Source: Gemmatimonas sp. (GTDB lineage Bacteria; Gemmatimonadota; Gemmatimonadetes; Gemmatimonadales; Gemmatimonadaceae). From it: a stretch of 64,000 nt of DNA. Location of the stretch: positions 43,608-107,607 of the forward strand of contig JAABRL010000003.1 of the NCBI GenBank assembly GCA_011390935.1, written 5' to 3'. A program made the position numbers and the translations under genes. This document shows positions 45,907 through 53,462 of this stretch, in pieces. A model generated the notes under the pieces. It worked only from the letters and a program-made list of their open reading frames with translations. It was not told the origin of the DNA and did no database searches. Within the stretch, counting starts at the first letter, position 1, and every line of letters begins with the position of its first letter.

Positions 45907-47808
45907 TCAGCGACGCTGGAACTCGGGCGCGCCGATGGCGAGCCCCACGAGCTTCGGGAAACCGGTGAGCGCCGGCAACGTGGCCATCGGATTGCGGCGA
46001 GCGGCCTGTCGCGCCTCAGCGGGTGTCATGGTTGGCGCGTTGGCGTTGCGCGTGCGTACTCGAGCGCGTGCGTTTGCAGGCGGCGTCATCATGTCAGGGT
46101 CGTCATCGGTCGCGAACAGGGAATCGGCGCCGGCGCCAACTTGTGTGAGCAGCGGGTTCGTGCCGCTGATCAGCACTTCACGCGTCTCCGGCGACACGAT
46201 GCCGCCGAACAGCGCGCGCACCAGACCATCCACCTGCGCGGACTCGGGTGCGTTGCGCAGCTCCTTCGCAACGCTCCACGACTGCACGCTCGCGCCAGGC
46301 ACGCGATTGGCGCCCACCGCGAGTCCGAAGTTCATGCGATTGAGAATCGCGCCCGTGTTGATCCACTCGTCCGCCACATCCGGATATCCGTCGGGCGTCT
46401 GCCGGCCGTAAATCGGCTGCCCGAGGCGCGCCACCAGCTGTGCGCTGCGCGGCGTGGCGTCGGGCGCGCCGCCAAGCGCACGCGACGCGCTCACCACGAG
46501 TTCGAACGGCGTCTTCACCTTGGCACGAAACGCGGCGTCGGCGAAGAACTCGTCGCTGGTGATGATGGTGCGCAGCACCGCACGCAGGTCACCCTTGGTG
46601 CTGGTGAACGTGGCGGCCGCACGCTCCACGAGCGCGGCGGGCGGTTCGTCACTCACGAAGCGACGCGCGAGCTTGGTGGCAATGAAGCGCGCGGTGCTGG
46701 GGTGCGAGGCGAGCAGATCGAGCACGCGCTCGCCTTCGTCTTCACCACGTCCGGCCGGAAACGTCTGTCCGAGAATGGTTTTCGCTTCGGCGTCGTGCAC
46801 CTCGGCGCGGAACTGGAACCCGCCGCCCTGCGGACCGCGTGCGAGCGTCCATCCGGTGAGTGCACGCGCCACCTCCATCACGTCCTGTTGGGTATAGCCG
46901 CCATCGACGCCGAGCGTGTGCAGCTCCATGAGCTCACGCGCGTAGTTCTCGTTGATGCCACGCGGGCGTCGCGCGGCCAGGTTGTCGAGCCGCTGCTGCT
47001 GTTCGGGGGTGAGTCGGCGCCGCATCGCCGCACGTTGCGCCGGCCGCAGCTGTGCCACGCGCGGCTGCGCGAGCGTACGCCGACCGCTGTCGGCCACGCT
47101 CTGCCACTGATCGAGGTAGTACAGCATCGCCCCGCTGTGCGCGACGGCGCCGAGCAGCTCGCGAAAGGAGCCGAGCGCGTGCGTGCGAATGAGCGCGTCG
47201 TATTCCGGGATGTAGTAGCGCGTCTGCTGCTTGCCGGTGAACACGCTGAAGTGGTTGGCCCAGAACTCGGTCATCACTTCAAGCAGTTGGCGTTCGCTGG
47301 TCACGGCGCGGGCCACGCGCGCGGTGCTGATCTCCGCCGTGACGCGGGCTGCGTCGCGGGCACTTTGGGCGAGCGCGAGGGAGTCCTCACGAGTGAGCGA
47401 CGGCGCAGCGGACCCCGGCGTTCCGCGGCGTGAAGCCGCGCCGCCCGCCATCTGCTGACGCGCGGCGATGCGCACGAGCTGTTGCCCTGGCGGTGGATAC
47501 TTGGCGATGAGCGCCTCGCCGGTCATGCCGAGCGTGGGAAAACGCGTGAGCCACTGCGTGAGCGCGCTGTCATTGATGCGCTCGGGGTGCAGCTGCGATT
47601 CGATCCACGCGTCAACGCCCATTTTGCGCACGCGCTCCACATCGCCGGGCCGTGCGCCGAACGCGAGCCGGTTGAGTACGTGATGCACCTGCTGGTCTGC
47701 GGTCTGCTCTCGGCCGGCCGGCGGCGCCGACGATTGCGCGGTCGCGGCGCCTGCGGTGGCGAACAGCAGCATGGCGGCGCCCACGGCGCGGCGGTGCAAC
47801 GACGACAT
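45907..47808 (-). CDS. DUF1800 secreted protein
   Basis: This 633-residue protein has a signal peptide (AMLLFATAGAATAQ). DUF1800 segments visible are HVLNRLAFGARPGDVERV, EFWANHFSVF, NYARELMELHTLGVDGGYTQ, and DEWINTGAILNRMNFG. Its role is unknown; the DUF1800/DUF1501 pair has been linked to surface or extracellular matter. The ATG at 47808 begins the signal peptide; one at 47832 adds eight residues. The open frame further upstream lies antisense to the membrane gene and is not used. Confidence 0.87.
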   Translation of the reverse strand: MSSLHRRAVGAAMLLFATAGAATAQSSAPPAGREQTADQQVHHVLNRLAFGARPGDVERVRKMGVDAWIESQLHPERINDSALTQWLTRFPTLGMTGEALIAKYPPPGQQLVRIAARQQMAGGAASRRGTPGSAAPSLTREDSLALAQSARDAARVTAEISTARVARAVTSERQLLEVMTEFWANHFSVFTGKQQTRYYIPEYDALIRTHALGSFRELLGAVAHSGAMLYYLDQWQSVADSGRRTLAQPRVAQLRPAQRAAMRRRLTPEQQQRLDNLAARRPRGINENYARELMELHTLGVDGGYTQQDVMEVARALTGWTLARGPQGGGFQFRAEVHDAEAKTILGQTFPAGRGEDEGERVLDLLASHPSTARFIATKLARRFVSDEPPAALVERAAATFTSTKGDLRAVLRTIITSDEFFADAAFRAKVKTPFELVVSASRALGGAPDATPRSAQLVARLGQPIYGRQTPDGYPDVADEWINTGAILNRMNFGLAVGANRVPGASVQSWSVAKELRNAPESAQVDGLVRALFGGIVSPETREVLISGTNPLLTQVGAGADSLFATDDDPDMMTPPANARARVRTRNANAPTMTPAEARQAARRNPMATLPALTGFPKLVGLAIGAPEFQRR

Positions 47809-47982
47809 CGGATGCAGTGAGGAAGGCAGCATGGGTCGCGTGGCGGGATGGTGCGTGCGGGCGCATGGCGCAGCGCGCCGCGGTCGTGCAGTGGACGACG
47901 TCCGCCGCGGCGGCGTTAACGCGCACCATGCAAAACGTGTTGAACCCTTGAGGTGGCCCGTGCGATCCGATTGCTTTCGCGC

Positions 47983-48447
47983 ATGGCCTCCAACTCCCGG
48001 GCACGCCCCGGCACCGCTGCCCTGCTTGTCTTCGTGGCCACCACTGGCGCCCTGCTGGCGTTCGGCTGGAGTGACGGCGAACCCACGAAGGCATTCCGCC
48101 AGGCGGGGCGCATGCTGCTCGGTGTCGTGGAGCTGCCCGAGTCCGCGATTCCGGCGACGGCCACCGCACTCGGATTGCTGCACCACATGGTGATCACCCT
48201 CGTGTGGGGCGCGCTGTTGCTGCTCGCCGCTCGACCATTTCGCGGCCATCGGTACCTGTGGGCGGTGCTCGCGCTCGCCGTGACGTTCTCGTTGCTCAAC
48301 CTCTGGCTGGTTCCGCCGATCTTTGGGGTAGGATACGCCGTGGTGACGAGTGTATGGCGCGCGGTTCCGCTCGCTCTGTCGATTGCGCTCGCACTGCTGG
48401 TCACGCCGTGGGCTTCGGGGGTACCGGAAGGGACGTCCGCCGTCTGA
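47983..48447 (+). CDS. Four-helix membrane protein, unknown
   Basis: The product of 154 residues has four hydrophobic helices and short polar loops, one with WSDGEPTKAFRQAGRM. It lacks known motifs. The ATG at 47983 is used; a GTG at 47953 (preceded by TTGAGG) adds ten residues. It is divergent from the DUF1800 gene and about 120 bp upstream of an unrelated hypothetical gene. Confidence 0.6.
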   Translation: MASNSRARPGTAALLVFVATTGALLAFGWSDGEPTKAFRQAGRMLLGVVELPESAIPATATALGLLHHMVITLVWGALLLLAARPFRGHRYLWAVLALAVTFSLLNLWLVPPIFGVGYAVVTSVWRAVPLALSIALALLVTPWASGVPEGTSAV

Positions 48448-48570
48448 ACGGAACGCCGAGGCACAGGCTGTGCCATCGGTCGTTGCCATTCACGCCTTCA
48501 TGCCGTCAGCTCGGTATCGAGGGTGCGCGGTGATCCGACGTTCCCTTTCTCTTGCCCGCGGAGGTGTCTC

Positions 48571-49134
48571 ATGGATGTGCTCGTCCGACTTGAAGACGGT
48601 CGGACCGATTCGCCGGTGCTCGCGCATGTGAATTCCCTGCCCGTGCTCCCGTTCGGTACCAGCTCGCGTCGCGAGATCGTCACGCTGTATGGCGCGGCCG
48701 ATTCGCACGTGCTCGCCTTGGCGCTCGCCGCCACGGTGGAGAGCGAGCGGCTGGAAGGACGTGATCGTGGGGTGGTGCGTCAACTCGGCGTGTGGCTGGA
48801 CCGAGGAGCGCAGGGTGATTCGGCATGGCGCAACGACGCCGGTCAGCTGGTCACGCAGGATCTCGACATTCCGTACACCACGCTCGAGCGGCGCGCCGCC
48901 GAACTGCTCGGTGAAAACGGATCCACGCTGCGTCGCGTCACCGCCGGGCTCTCCATGCCCGACTGGCCCGAAGGCACCGCTCGTGCGCTGAGCTTCTCGC
49001 TCACGTCCACGTGTGTGTCGGCCGGTGGTGCACTCGTGGCACTCGACGATGCGGGCGCGGAGCACTGGCTCGACGCCATGCGCTCGGCCGATGCGTTCAG
49101 CTTCGATACGGAGGATGACGGTATCGTGTACTGA
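48571..49134 (+). CDS. Hypothetical soluble protein
   Basis: This 187-residue protein has no signal peptide or membrane segment. It is rich in charged residues, begins MDVLVRLEDGRTDSP, and ends SFDTEDDGIVY. I do not recognise the family. The ATG is decided by GGAGGT with a 5-base spacer just upstream. A strong bidirectional terminator follows at 49160. Confidence 0.65.
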   Translation: MDVLVRLEDGRTDSPVLAHVNSLPVLPFGTSSRREIVTLYGAADSHVLALALAATVESERLEGRDRGVVRQLGVWLDRGAQGDSAWRNDAGQLVTQDLDIPYTTLERRAAELLGENGSTLRRVTAGLSMPDWPEGTARALSFSLTSTCVSAGGALVALDDAGAEHWLDAMRSADAFSFDTEDDGIVY

Positions 49135-49159
49135 CTTTGTCTGACTGCAGTGGGCAGGA

Positions 49160-49192
49160 CACGGGCCGCTCCGACGTTCGGGGCGGCCCGTG
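49160..49192. terminator. Bidirectional hairpin terminator
   Basis: CACGGGCCGC (49160-49169) pairs with GCGGCCCGTG (49183-49192), with CCG/CGG added inside. It separates two facing stops at 49134 and 49207. Confidence 0.7.
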
Positions 49193-49206
49193 GTGCGTTC
49201 AGGGGG

Positions 49207-50475
49207 TCACGGCCGCAGTTTCCAGAGCCCGATCTGTGGCACGCCGTCCTCGCCGTTGCGGGTGGCCAGGATGCCATCCCGCGAGACTTGCAGCGGGACC
49301 ACGCCCGAAGGCAGCTCGACATTCGCCAACGCGCGCCCGTCAACATCGAAGACGAGGAATCGCCGCGGGTCCTCCACGAGCACCCACCGCTCCTCCGCCC
49401 AGAGCGTGCCGTCGAGCCCGGGCAGCAGACGTCCATGGTACGGAAACTCGGTGGCGAACTGCCAGCCGGCCATCTCTTCCTCCACCTCCGCCTGCATCTG
49501 CGCCGGCGCGCGTCGTGCCACGAGCGACGCGCGGCTGGACGCCTTGACGCGTTCGGCCGCGTCCGCCGGGACCGGCTTTGGTGTCACGAGCACGCGCACG
49601 AGCTGTCGCAGCGTATCTCGCTCGTACCGACGCAGCTCGAACCGTTCATTCGTGCCGACCCACAGGCTCGAGCCGAGCAGCGCCATGTGCGTGTCCGGCC
49701 CCAGGCGCAGGAAGTCCGTGTTCGGCCACGGCTCGCCTCCCGTCACGGACATCTTGCTGAACACGACGCCGTCGGGGACGCGCACGATGGTGTCCACGCC
49801 GTATCGGTCGCTCCCGGCGTCCGGCTCGCGGAAGGCAACGATCGCGATGGTATCGCGACGGAGGATGCCCCAGTTCCCGGTGGGGGGCACGTACGGTGGC
49901 GCTGTCGTGCCGAAGATCCGTCCGTCGGGGAGCAGGCGATTCACGCGCACCTCCGCCCCATCGGGGAACTGCGGATAGGGCCGGCTTCGCACGAAGCGTC
50001 CGTCGGGGCCGAAGAAGCTGAGGCGACGACTGTTGGTGTCGAAGGCAGCGAGCGTGTCACCAGGCAGGCGCTGCAGGCTGGCGACGTACTGCACCTCGCC
50101 AGGCCCCTGACCGCGTAAGGCCAGCGGCATGGCAAGGTCATCGTCGAATCGGAACACCCACAGCCCACGGAGCCCGTTATCGCGCAGCACGACGCGATCG
50201 TCGCTCCACTGTACGGCCAGGCCGACTGCCGTAAGGCCGATCGTGTCGCGCAAGACGCGCGCCGGTTCGTTTTCGATCGTCCACGTGGGAAGTGCGGCTA
50301 TTGCCTCGGCGGTATGCTCCACGATCGTGATGCCGGCGCTGTCGCGCTCCGTGATCAGCGTGCGTGGTGTCTGCTCTCCGGTGCCGCAGGCGGCCAGCAG
50401 CAGGGCCGCGAGTGCCGTCGCGAATGGGCCTCGCGATATTGTGCCCGATTCCGATATGACGTGGTGAGGCGGCAT
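49207..50475 (-). CDS. Lipoprotein with beta-propeller-like repeats
   Basis: This 422-residue protein has a lipoprotein signal (LAALLLAAC). The body has short repeating strand patterns of six-bladed propeller type (GLWVFRFDDDL, RLSFFGPDGRFVRS, FLVFDVDGRALANVELP). No active-site motif is visible. It is probably a periplasmic or surface protein of unknown ligand. The ATG at 50475 starts the signal sequence; upstream in-frame codons lack coding character. Confidence 0.68.
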   Translation of the reverse strand: MPPHHVISESGTISRGPFATALAALLLAACGTGEQTPRTLITERDSAGITIVEHTAEAIAALPTWTIENEPARVLRDTIGLTAVGLAVQWSDDRVVLRDNGLRGLWVFRFDDDLAMPLALRGQGPGEVQYVASLQRLPGDTLAAFDTNSRRLSFFGPDGRFVRSRPYPQFPDGAEVRVNRLLPDGRIFGTTAPPYVPPTGNWGILRRDTIAIVAFREPDAGSDRYGVDTIVRVPDGVVFSKMSVTGGEPWPNTDFLRLGPDTHMALLGSSLWVGTNERFELRRYERDTLRQLVRVLVTPKPVPADAAERVKASSRASLVARRAPAQMQAEVEEEMAGWQFATEFPYHGRLLPGLDGTLWAEERWVLVEDPRRFLVFDVDGRALANVELPSGVVPLQVSRDGILATRNGEDGVPQIGLWKLRP

Positions 50476-50780
50476 GCGATCAAGTTCCGCGCTGGTGGAA
50501 TCCACGGCAAGTCGTCGTGTCAGGGATTTCCGCACGCGCGCATTCCGTGATTCCGCGCTTGCGGTGTCTGGCCTGGTGGTGCACGTTCGCCGATGACGGG
50601 CGCACACCGCCCGCCCCACGCCGGACGTGATCCGGCGCGTGTCCTCACCCCCACCGTCTCGCGGCGGCGCGGGGGACGCCCATCGGAGTCGGGCTCGGCA
50701 CTCGCCCCCTCCTACGGAGGACGCCCCCGCGTCCCGCGCGACATCATCGCGCGGTGCCTCGCATCGCGCCCGGAGGGACG
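50476..50780. other. 305-bp divergent intergenic region
   Basis: The gap holds the promoters of the propeller lipoprotein (left) and the EF-G-like gene (right). Just before 50781 lies GGAGGGACG, the ribosome binding site of the GTPase. GC-rich short inverted pieces (GCGGGGG with CCCCCGC) occur around 50675-50740. I see no RNA gene. Confidence 0.5.
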
Positions 50781-52883
50781 ATGCGGGAATACGACAGCAG
50801 CGGCATCAGGAACGTGGCCGTGGTGGGCCACGGCGGCAGCGGCAAGACGAGTCTCGTGGACGCGCTCTGTTTCGCGGCAGGCAACGGCAAACGCCACGGC
50901 CAGGTGAAGGACGGCACCGCACTCACCGACCACACGCCCGAAGAGATCGAGCGCGGCTTCTCCATTTCGCTCGGCTGCGCGTACGCCGAGTGGATGCACA
51001 GCAAGATCAACTTCATCGACACACCGGGTGCGCTCGACTTCCAGGGCGAAGCGCTCGCCGGACTGAGCGCGGCCGATGGGGCGCTGTGCGTGATCAGTGG
51101 TGTGAGCGGCGTGGAAGTGGGTACCGATCGCATGTTCCGCCTCGCGGTGGCTCGGCAGGACCCGGTGCTGTTCGTGGTCACGATGATGGACAAGGAGTCG
51201 GCCGACTTCGACGCGGTGTACGCGCAGGTGAAAGCGCAGCTCACGTCGCAGGTGGTGCCGGTGGAGATCCCGATCGGCAGTGGCCCCACCTTCGGTGGCG
51301 TGATCAACCTGTTCACGCAGAAGGCCTACATGTACACCGGCAGCGCACACGGTGAGTACGACGAGTGCGAGATCCCGGGCTCGGAGATGGAGCGCTTCAC
51401 GCGCTATCGGCAGGAACTCATCGAGGCGATCTCGGCCACGGACGACGTACTGCTCGAGCGCTATCTCGAAGGCGCCGAGATCGGGCGCGACGAAGCGATC
51501 GAGGGCATGAAGGAAGCGATGAAGCGGCGCGACCTGTTCCCGCTCTTCTGTCTGAGCGCGGACACCATGATCGGCGTGCGCGCGCTGCTCACCGAGATCG
51601 TGCAGCTCATGCCGAACGCGTTCGAAATGGAGGAGCTGCACGGCTTCACCGGCGCGGAAGGCAATCATACCGTGGAGATTCACGCGCGCAGCGATGCGCC
51701 CTTTGCGGCGCTCGTGTTCAAGACGATGCACGAACAGCATGTGGGCGAGGTGAGCTTCTTTCGCGTGCTGAGCGGCGAGGTGGCCAATGGCGCCGAAGTG
51801 TTCAACGCCACGCGTGACATCACCGAGAAGCTCAATCACATCTCATGGCCGCTCGGCCGTGAACGCGTGGAAGTGCCGCGCGTGCACGCCGGCGACATCG
51901 CGTGTGTGGCCAAGCTGCGCAACACGCACACCAACGACACGCTCTCCACGCGCGAGCACCCCATTCGGTTGCCCGAGCTGCAGTTTCCGGAGCCGCTGGT
52001 GTCGTTCGCCGTGCACGCCGAGTCGCGCAACGAGGAGGAGAAGCTGCAGCAGGGACTGCATCGACTGCACGAGGAAGACCCCACGCTCACGGTGCACTAC
52101 GAGCCCGAGACGCACGAGACGATCGTGAGCGGCATGGGTGAGCGGCACCTCGACATCGCCATGGCCACGCTGCAGCGCAAGTACGGCGTGAAGGCCGAGC
52201 TCACGCGGCCGAAGATCGCGTATCGCGAAACGATCACCGCGAGTGAGTCGGGGCAGGGCAAGCACAAGAAGCAGACCGGTGGTCGCGGACAGTTCGGCGA
52301 CTGCTGGATTCGCATGGCCCCGCTGCCGCGCGGCGAGGGCTATCTGTTTGAAAACAAGATCGTGGGCGGCGTGATTCCGTCACGCTACGTGCCCGCGGTG
52401 GACCGTGGTGTGCAGGAAGCGGCCGCGCGCGGCGTGCTAGGTGGCTTTCCGCTGGTGGACTTCCGCGTGGAGTGCTACGACGGCAGCACGCACTCGGTGG
52501 ACTCGAACGAAATGGCGTTCAAGATGGCCGGCATTCTCGCGTTCAAGGCCGTCGCGCCCAAGTGTCGCCCCATTCTGCTTGAGCCGCTCGATCTGCTGGA
52601 GATCACGGTGCCCGACGAGTTTCTCGGCGACGTGCTCGGCGATGTGAGCGCGCGCCGCGGACACATTCACGGCACCGAGCCCGCGGGGGACGGTCGCAAT
52701 ACCGTGGTGCGTGCGATGGTGCCGCAGGCGGAGCTTCATCTGTACGCCACGCCGCTGCACAGCATGACGCATGGACGCGGCACGTATACGCGTCGGTTCG
52801 CCGGGTACGATCAGGTGCCGCCGGATACGGCGGCGAAGATCATTGCCGAGCACGCGCGCGAGATGGAAGAGGCCGGCGTGTAG
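50781..52883 (+). CDS. EF-G-like translational GTPase (EF-G2 type)
   Basis: The 700-residue protein has the five EF-G domains. G1 is GHGGSGKTS (16-24), G3 is in NFIDTPGALDF, and domain IV/V motifs GGRGQFGDCW and EPAGDGRNTV are present. The G4 element, normally NKxD, reads T-M-M-D (134-137), so the two residues that set guanine specificity are altered. It belongs to the EF-G-like group found beside a standard EF-G, not the main translocase; ribosome rescue or recycling roles are possible. The ATG at 50781 follows GGAGGGACG. It is a single gene and ends just before a palindromic element. Confidence 0.83.
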   Translation: MREYDSSGIRNVAVVGHGGSGKTSLVDALCFAAGNGKRHGQVKDGTALTDHTPEEIERGFSISLGCAYAEWMHSKINFIDTPGALDFQGEALAGLSAADGALCVISGVSGVEVGTDRMFRLAVARQDPVLFVVTMMDKESADFDAVYAQVKAQLTSQVVPVEIPIGSGPTFGGVINLFTQKAYMYTGSAHGEYDECEIPGSEMERFTRYRQELIEAISATDDVLLERYLEGAEIGRDEAIEGMKEAMKRRDLFPLFCLSADTMIGVRALLTEIVQLMPNAFEMEELHGFTGAEGNHTVEIHARSDAPFAALVFKTMHEQHVGEVSFFRVLSGEVANGAEVFNATRDITEKLNHISWPLGRERVEVPRVHAGDIACVAKLRNTHTNDTLSTREHPIRLPELQFPEPLVSFAVHAESRNEEEKLQQGLHRLHEEDPTLTVHYEPETHETIVSGMGERHLDIAMATLQRKYGVKAELTRPKIAYRETITASESGQGKHKKQTGGRGQFGDCWIRMAPLPRGEGYLFENKIVGGVIPSRYVPAVDRGVQEAAARGVLGGFPLVDFRVECYDGSTHSVDSNEMAFKMAGILAFKAVAPKCRPILLEPLDLLEITVPDEFLGDVLGDVSARRGHIHGTEPAGDGRNTVVRAMVPQAELHLYATPLHSMTHGRGTYTRRFAGYDQVPPDTAAKIIAEHAREMEEAGV

Positions 52884-52895
52884 GGGCGGTGCTCG

Positions 52896-52979
52896 GGGCC
52901 GACGCCGGGATGCGCGACCGGCGCGTCAACTGCCGCTGCGCGGCAGACACGCGCCGGACGCGCACCCCGGCGTCGGCCC
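52896..52979 (+). repeat. Palindromic element copy 1 (short core)
   Basis: This 84-bp hairpin begins 13 bp after the EF-G-like stop. Its core is CAA-CTGCCGC-TGC-GCGGCAG-AC, that is, an asymmetric CAA/AC internal loop over a 7-bp stem and 3-base loop. Outside it is an arm of about 31 bp whose halves differ in only two mismatches. The arm sequence is unlike that of the other copies. Copy 2 is the same core in the opposite orientation, 375 bp downstream. Confidence 0.8.
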
Positions 52980-53056
52980 TGCGGGCGTCGCGGGGGGAGC
53001 GCGGGCCTGGGGGCCGCGCGCGGGCTTGGGGGCAGGCTGTGGGTGCGTTCCGACGA

Positions 53057-53143
53057 TCACCATGGGCGGAACCAGCGATCGAAGCGCGCATTGCGCACCG
53101 TCTGCTCGTCAGGGGACAGAACGACACGGAGGTAACGAGCCAC
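53057..53143 (-). pseudogene. Possible remnant of a small-protein gene
   Basis: Between copies 1 and 2 the minus strand reads VARYLRVVLSPDEQTV then RNARFDRWFRPW before a stop. Preceding in-frame codons (YIPE) also look natural, but further upstream the frame becomes Cys/Arg-rich and unlike a protein. The C-terminal pattern resembles short toxin-like or nuclease-like domains of the form YLRVV...A-x-FDR-x-F. No ribosome binding site is properly placed. It may be a decayed gene trapped between the palindromes, or chance. Confidence 0.25.
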
Positions 53144-53354
53144 CTCCGGAATGTACCTGCAACAGCGACTGTGGCCGACGCAACGCCGTCGTCCTGCAAC
53201 CGCACACTTCGCCACGGCAACGACCGCGCGTGCCCTGACACACGCCGAGTTGTGCCGCGTCGGCCGCGCGTGCCCCAGGCCCTCCCCGAAGGGAGCCTGA
53301 TCCCGAGTCGCGACGCCCGCCCACGCACCACCCGCGCGCCCCCGGAACGCCGCA

Positions 53355-53437
53355 GGGCCGGGGCGACCCCCCGGTCCGTCGCGTGTCTGCCGCGCAGCGG
53401 CAGTTGACGCGACGGACCGGGCGGGTCACCCCGGCCC
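53355..53437 (-). repeat. Palindromic element copy 2 (short core, inverted)
   Basis: This 83-bp element is the minus-strand version of copy 1. A core of 30 bp is identical to copy 1 in reverse complement, including the CAA/AC loop. The outer arms (GGGCCGGGG near each end) are different in sequence from copy 1 but pair with each other over about 31 bp with one mismatch and a one-base bulge. It lies 26 bp before the stop of the M14 gene. Confidence 0.8.
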
Positions 53438-53462
53438 CGAGCCCCGACCCTCGCAGCGCCCG

